From contig JACKNC010000002.1 in NCBI GenBank assembly GCA_024235095.1, forward strand, positions 186,001 through 250,000: a stretch of DNA of 64,000 nt. Reading direction: 5' to 3'. Of this stretch, positions 18,701 through 26,167 are shown in pieces. The notes below the pieces were generated by a model. That model made no database searches, had not been told where the DNA came from, and was given only the letters and a program-made list of their open reading frames with translations. The position numbers and the translations under genes are program-made. Within the stretch, counting starts at the first letter, position 1. The number at the start of each line of letters is the position of its first letter. This stretch comes from Gammaproteobacteria bacterium (lineage in GTDB: Bacteria; Pseudomonadota; Gammaproteobacteria; Competibacterales; Competibacteraceae).

Positions 18701-21142
18701 TTCGCCCATGCCGCCGCTGGTTCCCAGCACCACCGCGATTCGCTCGCGGTCGGTCTGCGCCAGATCGATACCGGCATCCTCCAGCGCTTGCCGCACCGTT
18801 TCCAGCGTCAACAATTGCAAGGCATCGACCGACTTCAGAGCGACCGGCGGCAGTCCGTAACGGGTGGGATCAAACGGCTGCTCAGTAATGAAGCCGCCCC
18901 ATTTCGAGTAAATCCGGTCGCGGGTTGCTGGGTCAGGATCGTAGTACAACCGCCAGTCCCAGCGTTCCGAGGGAACTTCGGTAAGACAATTCGCGCCCTG
19001 AACCAGGTTTCGCCAGTACTCCTGCGCATCGGTCGCACCGGGCAACCAGACGCCAACGCCGATAATGGCGACATCCGCCGGATGGGCATTGAATTCAGAT
19101 TGTTTATGGACTTGCGGTTGATGGCGCGCCAACCAGTCCAGCGCATCCGCTGTGACGTTGCGGTGCAATTCGTCCAGCGTCAATGGCCGGTCATGCAAGG
19201 CCGCCACCTGGCCAATCATATACATGCCCTGCGTTCGCTGTTCATCAGGATCAATCCGTCGCAATTCCCCGGTTGGCTCCGAACGCAGCAGGCCCTTGGT
19301 GGCGACGCGCAGTCGGCCCAGAGTGAGATCATCTAACCGATCGCGCACCGTCCGCGCCGGTTCGCCTTGGGCTTGTAGCTGCCGACGGGTTTGGTGAAAT
19401 GTGGCGACGAAAGGCGTGATTGCGCAGCGACTGGCGTGGCCGGGACCGGTGGTTAAGGTGGCGGTTGTTGCACAGTCCAGCGCGACTTGCTGAAAGTCAG
19501 GCTGGATCGCCCCGCAGCGCACCGCTTCCTCGGTCAAAATGTAGGCCGTGCCCATCAGTATGCCGATGCACGCGCCCCGCTGGGTCAACGGCGCGGCCAA
19601 TGTCGCGGCCATCGCCGCTGAGCGGGCGTCATGAATGCCGCCAGCGAACAACACCGCTACTCCGGTCAAACCATCAACATGTTCATCTCCCCAAGCCAGC
19701 AGCGCCTCGATCATCGACTCCCACAACACGAAGCTGCTCAGTGGCCCGATATGGCCGCCGCATTCCCGGCCCTCGAAGATGAAGCGGCGCGCGCCCTGCT
19801 CCAGAAAGAGTCGCAACAAGGTCGGCGTAGGCACATGCAGATAGGTTGGAATGCCGTCGGCTTCCAGTTGCCGCGCCTGTTCCGGGCGACCGCCGGCGAT
19901 GTAGGCGAAAGGCGGCCGGACGGCCCGAATCGCCGCCAATTGCTCCTCGCGCAAGGCCGCCGGGACAAAACCGAGAATCCCTACGCCCCAGGATTGCCCG
20001 TTCAGACAGCGTGCGGTTTCCGCTAGCAGCTCGCGGGAACGGTCGCCTTTTAGCATCGCCAGGGCGATCATCGGTAATGCGCCGGCTGCTGCAACGGCCT
20101 TAGCAAATTCAGCGCAGTCGCTGACCCGGGTCATGGCCCCCTGCACGATGGGAAAACGGGTCGCATGAACACGCGCCAATAGGGAATTTTCCGCCAACGC
20201 GGCATCTTTTTGCGCTTGATGCGACTGTTTGGCCAGCGCTCGCCGAATCGCACGAATGACGCTGGCGACCGTTCCATAACGCTCGGCCCAAGACGCGGCG
20301 AACGCGATCTCCTGACCGAGAGGTAAAATGTCGTGCGCCCGTGGATCGCGCCAACCGGTCAATCCATCCAGGATCGTTGCAGGAGAATTCTCTCGATCAT
20401 CCTGCAACCGCTGGCGTAGCGTGGTCACCGGCGCAAACCCTGGCCGTTCCAGCACCCGGACATAACGCCCGGTTTCCTCGTGACCCAACAATACGGTTTC
20501 CGTGCCGTCCAGTCCCCGCAACCAGGGACGCAAGGCGTCAGCGACCGGCGATTCCCGCAACAACAGCAAGGCGTGCTCCAACACTACCCCGGCAGCGCCG
20601 CCAATCTGACAGGCAGCGGCGGTATGCAGACCGATGCCACCCCGGACGTAAACGGGCGATAGGGTTCGCTCCAGCAACCGTTGCAGGAGCACAAAGCTGC
20701 TTTCCTCACCGACTGCGCCACCGGCTTCGTGACCCTTCACCCACCAGCCGTCAATCTGCGATTCTAGATCAGTGAATGCATCGCGCCAGAAGGAGAGTTC
20801 CAACAACACTCGTCCACCGCTGGCGCGGAAAGCCTGAACGGTAGGCAGTAAATGAATATTGCGCTCAGCATCCAGAATCAGCCAAGCCGGTCTGACCAAA
20901 CGGTCAGCATCCAACGCCGTTGGCGTTTCGCTGCCGCCCCATTTCAGGCCAAAAGGGGTGTGCAGGGTCGCCAACCGTTTCAGCGCCGTCGCCAGTTCGG
21001 ACGGATTCACGCCGACTTCGGCATTGAATACCCCAACCGCGCCTGTGCGACAACCAGCGATCGCCAGGGCAGGATCGTTCAAACCGGCAGGATTTAAAAC
21101 GAAGAGCGTGAAAGGGTCGTTCGCCGCCATCACACGGTTCAT
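12737..21142 (-). CDS. Iterative type I polyketide/PUFA-like synthase: NPD-NPD-KS-AT-ACP-KR-DH
   Basis: 2801 residues, intact. Residues about 1–300 and 325–640 are two nitronate-monooxygenase/PfaD-like TIM barrels, the second with the EGRECGGHIG flavin/substrate motif near residue 460. KS spans about 690–1110 with active Cys877 (VDAACASS) and His motifs EAHGTGT and GHTKAA. AT has Ser1393 in GHSYGEY. The single ACP has Ser1878 in LGIDSIKRVEIL. KR starts near 2195 (VLATGGARGIT) with FTSVAGRFGNRGQADYATAN. The last part is a hotdog DH with HRLDGVPVLP near 2530. No thioesterase is present. The order resembles PfaA of PUFA synthases with a PfaD-type reductase fused in front. Interdomain linkers carry palindromic-repeat insertions encoding Pro/Lys/Gly-rich tracts. 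Start overlaps the upstream gene (ATGA). Confidence 0.9.
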   Translation of the reverse strand: MNRVMAANDPFTLFVLNPAGLNDPALAIAGCRTGAVGVFNAEVGVNPSELATALKRLATLHTPFGLKWGGSETPTALDADRLVRPAWLILDAERNIHLLPTVQAFRASGGRVLLELSFWRDAFTDLESQIDGWWVKGHEAGGAVGEESSFVLLQRLLERTLSPVYVRGGIGLHTAAACQIGGAAGVVLEHALLLLRESPVADALRPWLRGLDGTETVLLGHEETGRYVRVLERPGFAPVTTLRQRLQDDRENSPATILDGLTGWRDPRAHDILPLGQEIAFAASWAERYGTVASVIRAIRRALAKQSHQAQKDAALAENSLLARVHATRFPIVQGAMTRVSDCAEFAKAVAAAGALPMIALAMLKGDRSRELLAETARCLNGQSWGVGILGFVPAALREEQLAAIRAVRPPFAYIAGGRPEQARQLEADGIPTYLHVPTPTLLRLFLEQGARRFIFEGRECGGHIGPLSSFVLWESMIEALLAWGDEHVDGLTGVAVLFAGGIHDARSAAMAATLAAPLTQRGACIGILMGTAYILTEEAVRCGAIQPDFQQVALDCATTATLTTGPGHASRCAITPFVATFHQTRRQLQAQGEPARTVRDRLDDLTLGRLRVATKGLLRSEPTGELRRIDPDEQRTQGMYMIGQVAALHDRPLTLDELHRNVTADALDWLARHQPQVHKQSEFNAHPADVAIIGVGVWLPGATDAQEYWRNLVQGANCLTEVPSERWDWRLYYDPDPATRDRIYSKWGGFITEQPFDPTRYGLPPVALKSVDALQLLTLETVRQALEDAGIDLAQTDRERIAVVLGTSGGMGELGLAYATRADLLRMTGRADEDTLARLPEWTEDSFAGLLPNVAAGRVSNRFDFGGVNCAVDAACASSLAAIYQAVNELRLGHSDLAIAGGADTMQSPFMYLCFSKTQALSPKGRPRTFDEQADGIAIAEGVAAVVLKRLADAERDGDRIYAVIKGVAGSSDGRAKGLTAPRPAGQLRALRRAYQEAGYSPVTVGLWEAHGTGTVAGDRAELETVTTLLDESSASPASGAIGSAKTLIGHTKAAAGAAGLIKAALALHYRVLPPHRGVDRPLPPLRDPASPLFINPEARPWLRERDYPRRASVSAFGFGGANFHATLEEYDEKRAPESSALDWPVELFVWRASDHAGLIAELERLQVALQASAQPRLAELAAALAQALPDQGLTLAIVAGSLAELAQQTASALRQLRGLPLSLTGSEVSVHLPPLKKGGRGGLRTDDGAKIPPNPPLPKGGTEWLRGEQHQAEGIYLPHPWPADGDFPRLAVLFPGQGSQYPDMLRELAVALPQLAAILEQANTVLADVLGQELSACIYPPRRFTPETDQEARRQLTCTNIAQPALGAVEAGLWAWLQTLNLQPEFAAGHSYGEYVALHAADVLDLETLMRVSEARGRFIVEAATGGELGTMLAARADAESVKAALRGVEGITLANYNAPQQLVLSGSTAAIEQARQALSTHGISAAPLPVAAAFHSPIVEPARAQLAEFIAGLPLRSPTFTVYGNFTADPYPQEPAAIRDRLAAHLAEPVNFTGEIEAMYAAGARVFLEVGPRNVLTRLTQQILHGQLHLAVAVDDHGGGLNGLLQALAALLAHGVQLDVAALFAGRIADQSPSPLDQLLERAKPAPLSSHVWWLSGTGVRRQGESYALGVKPPLTASVGALSKISPNPPFSKGGTEQAPSPLVGEGWSGGEVISSTENHVMNDPSSGPPLATGSAPGWAVDQALAGYQETMRQFLRLQEQVMLAYFAASREESGAESAALQPLMPAREILSTPLSKGGEIHLSPPVMPAHEIPPVPPLSKGGEEGITPPASAQSEEKLPDLKNRLLTIASERTGYPPEMLGLDQDIEADLGIDSIKRVEILGLFRRSLPEAVSQKLQPHMEAIATLPTFQQILDAVTARLATETSIKTLEENARPFELTGTDSLPCAPLSRFIVKAHPQSLTVPPSALEPGVYLITSDKLGVADALSGKLRQAGVQPLLIPEELLEDTERLSHWLQTQSRSLTIRAVIHLLPLGQPPLAVDAPLTKWRECMNREVKSLFALLQQVGTELRNGGRLLTVSGLGGEFGRNGLPEAAQSIFPGGAGLTGLVKTLNLEWNPDAAEPGFIGKALDIDPDDDPERLAALAFQELALPGGRREVGYLGGVRTIFRTVPASLSPLPTPRRQPDEDWIVLATGGARGITAETLRELALFRPTLILLGRTPLPDPEDAVIRHLPDAAALRRHLLAQASAEGRTVKPAEVERNVQSLLRDREIRANLADFIAMGARVDYRVVDVRNETEMAALLNTLYQTHGRIDAVIHGAGVIEDGWFLGKSGESMDRVIDAKVDSAFLLAKYLRPETLKFIAFFTSVAGRFGNRGQADYATANEIVARLAWRLRTRWGDAVKVAAIHWSPWDQTTHGAGMVTPEVRQQFEARGVHLVNAAAGRCFLLNELLYGPTDEVELVAGDYPWEYAEMRFSALPGQVDPSLIIETPYALLQGGRLTELNPTSWQFEKTVDLITDPYLDHHRLDGVPVLPFAVAMEYMAEAVAVHRPELPILELEDVRLLQGLRLTQDDLAIKIQVHEQAASVPEPQRCAVTLGAGDQSERPAYRATVVIRKTQPALSRPQELPPNPLQASPATITVEEAYRRWLFHGPLLQTIAAIEAINHQGIDLRLTPSRTEQFCPFTENGAWRFDPGWVDAIFQAVLIWSCTLRGSATLPNRVGLIQCFSSSASIDLVKARIRVHSERDDPVTRGEAWIVDEQDAVLCVLRQFECTASSALNRLGGGWAGGVRCYHQDK
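15664..15699. repeat. CCCTTT/AAAGGG palindromic repeat inside PKS gene (A)
   Basis: CCCTTTGACAAAGGG core with a GGGGGGATTT tail. In frame in the linker just before the ACP, where it encodes a PPVPPLSKGGEE-type tract. Confidence 0.75.
15732..15769. repeat. CCCTTT/AAAGGG palindromic repeat inside PKS gene (B)
   Basis: CCCCTTTTGACAAAGGGG core, 33 bases from repeat A, also in frame (ILSTPLSKGGEI). Confidence 0.7.
16003..16035. repeat. G/C-rich palindromic repeat inside PKS gene (C1)
   Basis: CCCTCCCCCACGAGAGGGG-type repeat in the AT–ACP linker, translated as SPLVGEGWSGGE. A different subtype from the CCCTTT family. Confidence 0.6.
16050..16084. repeat. CCCTTT/AAAGGG palindromic repeat inside PKS gene (C2)
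   Basis: CCCCCCTTTGAAAAAGGGGG with the TTAGGGGAGATTTT tail, translated as ISPNPPFSKGGTE in the AT–ACP linker. Confidence 0.75.
17353..17389. repeat. CCCTTT/AAAGGG palindromic repeat inside PKS gene (D)
   Basis: CCCCCCCTTTGGCAAAGGGG core and GTTAGGGGGGATTTTG tail, translated as KIPPNPPLPKGGTE in the KS–AT linker. Confidence 0.78.
17411..17443. repeat. CCCTTT/AAAGGG palindromic repeat inside PKS gene (E)
   Basis: CCCCCCTTTTTCAAAGGAGG, next to repeat D in opposite orientation, translated as LPPLKKGGRGGL. Confidence 0.72.
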
Positions 21143-21711
21143 ATCGCCGGGTCAACCGGCGGCGTCAGTGGTTCTGGCGATTCACCGGTTTCACTGGCCG
21201 CCAGCTTGAACCGGCTGACCCGTTCCATTTCCAGCAGGGTCTCCTCCAGCGCCGCTTCCAACCAGTCCACCCGATTTTCCAGTTGCTGGTAATAGCGGCT
21301 GATTTCCTCCAGGGTGCTGGAGGTTGTCAGTTCCTCGGCGCGCGGCATGGCTTCGACGCCAAATTCCAGTCCCCAGGCGTTTTCGCCGCCGGACGGTCGC
21401 CCCGCGCCACTTTCCTGGTTCTGCAACCATTGCAGCAGAGCATGACGAATATCCGGATTTTTCAGCAAGGAGGCTAAAGCGGCTAGTCCACCCGGTACAC
21501 GCCCGCCTTTGGCTTGGGCTGCAACCGCTAATGCGGGCGCGCTACTGGCCGCCATCATCAAGGCGCGTAAACCGGGGCGACCGCGCTGTGCGGTCGGTTC
21601 CGGATTCTCCCCTTTGGCAAAGGGGTGTGCGGGGAGATTTTGCCCAGCGCGCGCTTGGCGCTGTTGCCGCAACCGGCCAAGACGCTGTTTGACTTCATCC
21701 TCATCGCTCAT
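21139..21711 (-). CDS. Hypothetical PKS-locus protein with C-terminal coiled coil
   Basis: 190 residues from ATG 21711, chosen because GGAG lies about 11 bases before it and the longer start at 21744 overlaps the previous gene. I do not recognise a family. The first 30 residues are charged (SDEDEVKQRLGRLRQQRQ). Residues about 25–35 derive from a palindromic repeat (AHPFAKGE). A middle Ala/Leu-rich stretch is followed by a strong helix with heptad character (EEISRYYQQLENRVDWLEAA, then LEETLLEMERV), probably a coiled coil. Its stop overlaps the PKS start (ATGA), so it is made in step with the megasynthase and may be a scaffold or partner. Confidence 0.7.
   Translation of the reverse strand: MSDEDEVKQRLGRLRQQRQARAGQNLPAHPFAKGENPEPTAQRGRPGLRALMMAASSAPALAVAAQAKGGRVPGGLAALASLLKNPDIRHALLQWLQNQESGAGRPSGGENAWGLEFGVEAMPRAEELTTSSTLEEISRYYQQLENRVDWLEAALEETLLEMERVSRFKLAASETGESPEPLTPPVDPAI
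21604..21640. repeat. CCCTTT/AAAGGG palindromic repeat in PKS accessory gene (F)
   Basis: CCCCTTTGGCAAAGGGG with GGGGAGATTTTG tail, in frame near the N-terminus of the accessory gene. Confidence 0.75.
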
Positions 21712-21719
21712 AGCATGAG

Positions 21720-22556
21720 TTACTCCAGAAATTCCAGAAACCAATCATCGCCGCCGGTTCGTGGTAAGGCATTGGATTCTGGCAGGCGATCCACCGGCGA
21801 CTCGACATTCGGCGCGGGTTTAACCTCGGAGGGCGTTTTGACCTGTTGCCGGGCTTGGTCCAAACGCGCTTGCAAATCCTGGGCGACAGCCTGTAATCGC
21901 AGGAGATCCGCCTCAAGCGCGGCGACTTCCCCAGCGCCCTCGGTATCTCTATGATGCACCGCTTCACGAGGAGGCAGGGTTGCTTCCCTGTTTGCTTCAA
22001 TGACTCGATCCCTGTGCGCTCTGGCGGAGGGGGAAGCGGGCAATACGGCAGAAGACGCCCCGGTCTCAGGCAAGCGACTCACCCGCTCCAGTATTTGTTG
22101 CAAACGCCAAAGGTTGACCCCGCTCGCCATCGGTTCGCCGGGAATATCCTGCTTCAAAAACTTGAGCAGACGCTGAATGCGCTCATTGGCGCTGCCCTGA
22201 GCATTCCGGCTGCGCTGTTCTAGTAACCGCATCGCCTGCTGGAGTCGTTGCTCCCCAATGGAAGTTCCAGGAATGAGCACATCCCCTGGCGGCGTTTCCG
22301 CCAAAAATTGCGTGAATCGCTGCAACAAACCACCACCCTGTCGTTCGCCGCGCGGTCCCGGCCCCGCTGGTCCCTGGCGACCGCCCCGCCCACCTCGACC
22401 ACGGCGTCCACCCTGAGCCGGCGTCACTGGATCGGGCATTGTCGGCGTCACCGGCGTCGCAGGCGTCGCGCCATGCGACGGAGATGGGTGTTCATATCGC
22501 CCCCGCAGCGCTTGCAGACGAGCGCGCCGCTTGGCTATACCGTCATCGTTATTCAT
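21720..22556 (-). CDS. Hypothetical PKS-locus protein with Gly/Arg-rich and coiled-coil regions
   Basis: 278 residues, family not recognised. Residues about 25–75 are low complexity: Thr/Pro-rich (ATPATPVTPTMPDPVTP) and then a collagen-like RGRGGRGGRQGPAGPGPRGE run. A helical middle (RLQQAMRLLEQR, RIQRLLKFLKQDI, LRRLQQILERVSRL-like) and a C-terminal coiled coil (VAALEADLLRLQAVAQDLQA…) follow, ending in an acidic/aromatic DDWFLEFLE tail. The next gene starts 9 bases after its stop. It is probably a structural partner of the PKS; short acidic C-terminal tails can act as docking segments, but that is inference. Confidence 0.65.
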   Translation of the reverse strand: MNNDDGIAKRRARLQALRGRYEHPSPSHGATPATPVTPTMPDPVTPAQGGRRGRGGRGGRQGPAGPGPRGERQGGGLLQRFTQFLAETPPGDVLIPGTSIGEQRLQQAMRLLEQRSRNAQGSANERIQRLLKFLKQDIPGEPMASGVNLWRLQQILERVSRLPETGASSAVLPASPSARAHRDRVIEANREATLPPREAVHHRDTEGAGEVAALEADLLRLQAVAQDLQARLDQARQQVKTPSEVKPAPNVESPVDRLPESNALPRTGGDDWFLEFLE

Positions 22557-22586
22557 ATAAATTTCTCTCGGGAAGGGTTCTTAAAA

Positions 22587-23531
22587 TTACGAGTAACCGA
22601 ATTCTCGCGCTAACTCGACGACTGCTGGGTGCAATGCCTCGCCATTCGGTCGCCATGGCAGCGGCTCGGCAAGATCATAACTGTCAAGTTGCGCCGGGCG
22701 CAGGCGCGGCTCCAGGAGAAAATTGATGTCATTACCCAAGCGGGCATTGATCGGACCGACATGGGCATAGGGCGACTGTTCCGGCGCCTTCATCGCCGCC
22801 AGTTCACGTGGGCCACAAGGCAACCCCAACCATTGACAGATTCGGGCCAGTTCCGTATCTGGATCGGCCAAAACCCGCTCGCCCTGCACTTGCAGCCACT
22901 GCTCCCGAGGCAGATCATTCAGGAATTCCATGATCAACGTGTTAGCGTCATGCCATAAAATTTGTGGCTCAATCACCGCCATATCACCCGACTGATCAAT
23001 CGCATTGAGCATCATCAGCATCAACTTACCGCCCCGCGCCTTGAGCACTGATTCGCATTGCCCACGCGGATGACGCAGCAGATGGATGAACCGCGCCTGG
23101 GGCACCGCCTCCAGCAATCGATCCAGATAAAGCCGCCGACGGAGATAGCCCGGACTCTTCTCGACCGCAATCAGCGGATCAATTTTTGCCAGCAATTCCT
23201 GAAAGACTTCGCCGGTGCTGCGCCGGGCGCGCACACGAATCCAGCGGTAGGCCAATGCAACCCCGTCGATGGTCTGTTCACCCGCGTAAAGCTGCGCCAC
23301 CGTTCGCAACAAGCCATGGCGCATCACCGGCCAAAAGGTCGATTTGCGCCCGCCATCGTTATCGGCACCACGCCAGAACTCATCCAGTGTTTCCGCCATG
23401 AACAGGTTCAGTTCGGGGAATCCATACATCCGGGAATGCTGGCCGAGCATCGTGCTAACCAGCGAAGTAAAAGACCGGGGCGGCGCCAGAATAAACACGG
23501 GTTCGCCACGCACTGGATTCGCCGCCGTCAC
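22587..23531 (-). CDS. Sulfotransferase-family protein
   Basis: 314 residues. The N-terminus has the 5'-phosphosulfate-binding loop pattern EPVFILAPPRSFTSLVSTML, with PPRSFTS in place of the usual PRSGTT. The 3'-phosphate motif lies in RFIHLLRHPRGQCESVLKARG (R-HPRxxxxS). Later segments (YLRRRLYLDRLLEAVPQARF, LARICQWLGLPCGPRE) fit the Sulfotransfer_3 family. Such enzymes move sulfate from PAPS to hydroxyl groups of lipids or polyketides; in some PKS lines the domain takes part in chain termination. Its start overlaps the stop of the sulfatase-fold gene by 4 bases, placing it in the PKS operon. Confidence 0.82.
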   Translation of the reverse strand: MTAANPVRGEPVFILAPPRSFTSLVSTMLGQHSRMYGFPELNLFMAETLDEFWRGADNDGGRKSTFWPVMRHGLLRTVAQLYAGEQTIDGVALAYRWIRVRARRSTGEVFQELLAKIDPLIAVEKSPGYLRRRLYLDRLLEAVPQARFIHLLRHPRGQCESVLKARGGKLMLMMLNAIDQSGDMAVIEPQILWHDANTLIMEFLNDLPREQWLQVQGERVLADPDTELARICQWLGLPCGPRELAAMKAPEQSPYAHVGPINARLGNDINFLLEPRLRPAQLDSYDLAEPLPWRPNGEALHPAVVELAREFGYS

Positions 23532-24343
23532 GGGCGCAATCCTTCAACAAAGGGCACTTCAAAGCATTTTTCGTGCATGATTGGCCCGTGGCCAAAGTAA
23601 CCCGCTTCGCCAAATAGTTCGCCATGATCGGCGGTGACGATGAACCAGGTATTCGCCGGGCATTTGGCGTACAGCTCGCCGAGCAATCCGTCGATATACT
23701 CGACGCACTTGACCTGCTGGCCGTGCAAGCGCTGCATCTCCTCGGCGGGAAAGAAGTCTTGAACGGAGGATGCGCGGGGCGCATCGCTGGCCAAATCCTT
23801 GAGTACTCCATGCACCCCGGAGACGTGCGGCAGATCGTCTCCGGTCAGCATGTAAGGATAATGCGTCTCGCCCAGATTGAGAAAATAACAATGCGGTTGA
23901 TCGTTCGGAAAAACGATTTCCCGCACCATGCCAGCGAAATCATTATGGTGGTCCATCAACCGATAATCATCGAAATCGCGGCTAAGCAGGGTATAGGGAT
24001 TCAAGACCGGCAGGGACATCCTGGCTATTGTCCGGTAGCCGTGGTTTTTCAGCACCTTGGGCAAAGACAGCTCTGGAACGAAGGTCTTGAATGACAAACC
24101 GGGAATCGCCAACCGATCCACCCAGCGCTTGAATTCGCCTTTGTAAACTTCCGAGGCGAAAACCCCTTGCGGACTGGTGTGTGGAACCATGCCCATCAAC
24201 ATTGCGTAGTGCGAAGGCGAGGTCCAGGATGCATAACTATAACGCTGCTCAATCGGACCGAGCCGGTCAATGTTTGGCGTATTCGCTGCTTGGCAGCTGT
24301 CATAACGACAGCTATCCATGACGATATAAATCAGATGATTCAT
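23528..24343 (-). CDS. Sulfatase/alkaline-phosphatase-superfamily hydrolase with Thr at the nucleophile position
   Basis: 271 residues beginning YIVMDSCRYDSC, the first metal-binding strand of the AlkP superfamily, followed by ANTPNIDRL. The active-site loop reads SYASWTSPSHYAMLMG. Compared with sulfatases ([C/S]-x-P-x-R…TG), the nucleophile position is Thr and the Arg is His, so formylglycine formation and ordinary sulfatase chemistry are unlikely. The second metal site is VTADHGELFGE and then FGHGPIMHEKCFEVPF. Phosphoglycerol and phosphoethanolamine transferases of this fold use Thr. No signal peptide or membrane segment is seen. Overlaps both neighbours by 4 bases. Confidence 0.78.
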   Translation of the reverse strand: MNHLIYIVMDSCRYDSCQAANTPNIDRLGPIEQRYSYASWTSPSHYAMLMGMVPHTSPQGVFASEVYKGEFKRWVDRLAIPGLSFKTFVPELSLPKVLKNHGYRTIARMSLPVLNPYTLLSRDFDDYRLMDHHNDFAGMVREIVFPNDQPHCYFLNLGETHYPYMLTGDDLPHVSGVHGVLKDLASDAPRASSVQDFFPAEEMQRLHGQQVKCVEYIDGLLGELYAKCPANTWFIVTADHGELFGEAGYFGHGPIMHEKCFEVPFVEGLRP

Positions 24344-25473
24344 GCGCGGCGATTGCGGTTACGGCGGTTTTGGCGCAGACGGCGGGTTTCATCGGCAACC
24401 CGGTTCGTCACCGAAGGTTGCAGTTCCCCGGCCAGATCTTCCCAATCGCCCTCACTGGCCGCCAGCTCACGTTCCAGATCACCCAACAATTGCTCATGGT
24501 CAGGCAAATGCAAAACGGTGGCGCGGTATTCCTCGACCGCCAACTGAAATTGTTGACGCCGATAATGGATGTCGCCTAGTAGCTTATGCACCAATGGCGC
24601 GATCTGGCTCTTCTGCGGCAATTCGCGGGCCTGCTGCTCGGCCTCCTCCAGCTTTCCGCCTGCCAACAAGGCTTCCACCAGTCGCAAGCGGAGCGAGGTC
24701 CGTCCAGGATCGAGACGCAACGCCTCACGCAGCGCCTCCTCGGCAACGGGATAAAGCTTCAGCTCCAACGCGGCCCGTCCGAGTTGCGCCAACGCTGAAC
24801 CGTTATCCGGCAAGCGCTCAAACACTTCCAGCAAAACCTGTTCAGCCGGATCGCGTTCATTCCGGGCGATCAGCAGACGCGCCAATAAAATGGCGGCGCG
24901 AATATGATCCGGCTCGATGCCCAGCGCCAACCGCAATTCGGCAATGGCGGCTTCCGGCTGACCTTGCTGGCGATGGATTTCCGCAATCAACAAGCGCGGC
25001 TGCACCTTGCGCGGATCGTAGCGCAGCGCTTCCCGTAACTGAGTCATGGCTTCGTCATAACGCTGCTGACGCAGCAGCGCCTGGCCCAGTCCGGTCATGG
25101 CTTTCACCAATTTCGGATCGAGATTCAGCGCGTTCTGAAAGGCCAGGATGGCCGGTTCAAATTGATCCAGTTCAACCAACGCTTGTCCTTCCAGCACATA
25201 AGCTTTCGCGAGCAAGGGGTCCAAAGTCCGGGCCTGGGTGAAGCGGGCCAGCGCCTCTTCGGTGCGATCCTGACGCCGCAGCACCATGCCGAGAGCAAGA
25301 CATGCATTAGCCGATTTGGGATTACTGGCTAACAGCGCCTCGAATTCCATGCGGGCTTCATCCCGACGTCCCTCGCGAAACAGCACACGGCCTTTGCGCA
25401 AACGCTCGCGCTCGTCCTGAACAGGCGCTGGGTCAGGCTCCAGTTTTTTGACCGTGGGTTGCCACTGTGTCAT
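24340..25473 (-). CDS. TPR-repeat protein of the PKS locus
   Basis: 377 residues, almost entirely TPR units of 34 residues, e.g. NACLALGMVLRRQDRTEEAL, AKAYVLEGQALVELDQFEPA, VKAMTGLGQALLRQQRYDEA and later PGRTSLRLRLVEALLAGGKL. The ends are charged and basic (…RLRQNRRNRNRRA). No signal peptide is seen, so it is probably cytoplasmic. It is the first gene of the leftward cluster that continues through sulfatase-fold, sulfotransferase, two coiled-coil proteins and the PKS, with overlaps or short gaps throughout. A role in organising the complex is inferred. Confidence 0.82.
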   Translation of the reverse strand: MTQWQPTVKKLEPDPAPVQDERERLRKGRVLFREGRRDEARMEFEALLASNPKSANACLALGMVLRRQDRTEEALARFTQARTLDPLLAKAYVLEGQALVELDQFEPAILAFQNALNLDPKLVKAMTGLGQALLRQQRYDEAMTQLREALRYDPRKVQPRLLIAEIHRQQGQPEAAIAELRLALGIEPDHIRAAILLARLLIARNERDPAEQVLLEVFERLPDNGSALAQLGRAALELKLYPVAEEALREALRLDPGRTSLRLRLVEALLAGGKLEEAEQQARELPQKSQIAPLVHKLLGDIHYRRQQFQLAVEEYRATVLHLPDHEQLLGDLERELAASEGDWEDLAGELQPSVTNRVADETRRLRQNRRNRNRRA

Positions 25474-25787
25474 ATCTCATACCTCATGAAAGCCGGCGCT
25501 GTCGACAGCACGGGCATCGTCGTGAATTTCAGGGGATAATTGCAAAATCAGTGCCGGGTGACCGAATCCTGAAACGATCAGCCGCCATTTCGAAACCAGG
25601 GACATCGTATGAGAGTCAATAATCGGAATGAAAGTTGCTGATGCTTGGATAAAGTAAAAAGCGAATCCATCATAGCAATTTGTGGCTTATCGGCACAAAT
25701 CAGCCATAACGGCTCTTTGGAGAGGCAACAACTCATGGCAAAATCCGTTGCTATCCATCCACATCCAACCTCGGCTTAACAAAGACT
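25474..25787. promoter_or_regulatory. Divergent intergenic region of the PKS locus
   Basis: 314 bases between the leftward TPR–PKS cluster and the rightward ACP gene. It must hold the divergent promoters. It is AT-richer near 25640–25690 but I see no convincing operator palindrome or terminator. Confidence 0.4.
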
Positions 25788-26129
25788 ATGACCATCATCA
25801 ACGCCATCACTGCAAAAAATATCCAGGAACAGCTCACTTTGCTGCTAAACAACATGATTCAAGGGTGGGATATGGATATTCTGGAACCGATTGGCGCGGA
25901 AACCCGGCTCATCGAAGACCTGAATTTCGAGTCGGTAGACTTGATGCAGCTGATTGTGTCTATCGAGCAGACGTTTGGAGTGCGAGGATTGCCCTATGAA
26001 CAGGTGCTAATGCAGGATGGCGGCTATGTCACCGAGATCACGGTTCAACAACTAACGACGTTCCTTCATCGTTTCATCCCGCTTCACAGGACTGGCCAAT
26101 TTCAGTCGTTACCCTCCCCGGCAGGCTGA
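25788..26129 (+). CDS. Stand-alone acyl carrier protein
   Basis: 113 residues. The carrier-protein motif is ETRLIEDLNFESVDLMQLIV with Ser49 as the expected phosphopantetheine site, followed by the helix SIEQTFGVRGLPYEQVLM and a C-terminal helix (VTEITVQQLTTFLHRF). Slightly longer than housekeeping AcpP (about 78). It is transcribed away from the PKS cluster and convergent with the acyl-CoA/ACP ligase, 39 bases apart. It probably carries a starter or product acyl chain made or activated by the ligase. No phosphopantetheinyl transferase gene is in the window. Confidence 0.85.
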   Translation: MTIINAITAKNIQEQLTLLLNNMIQGWDMDILEPIGAETRLIEDLNFESVDLMQLIVSIEQTFGVRGLPYEQVLMQDGGYVTEITVQQLTTFLHRFIPLHRTGQFQSLPSPAG

Positions 26130-26167
26130 ATTTGGACTCGGACATCGCGCTTCACACACCTTCACTC

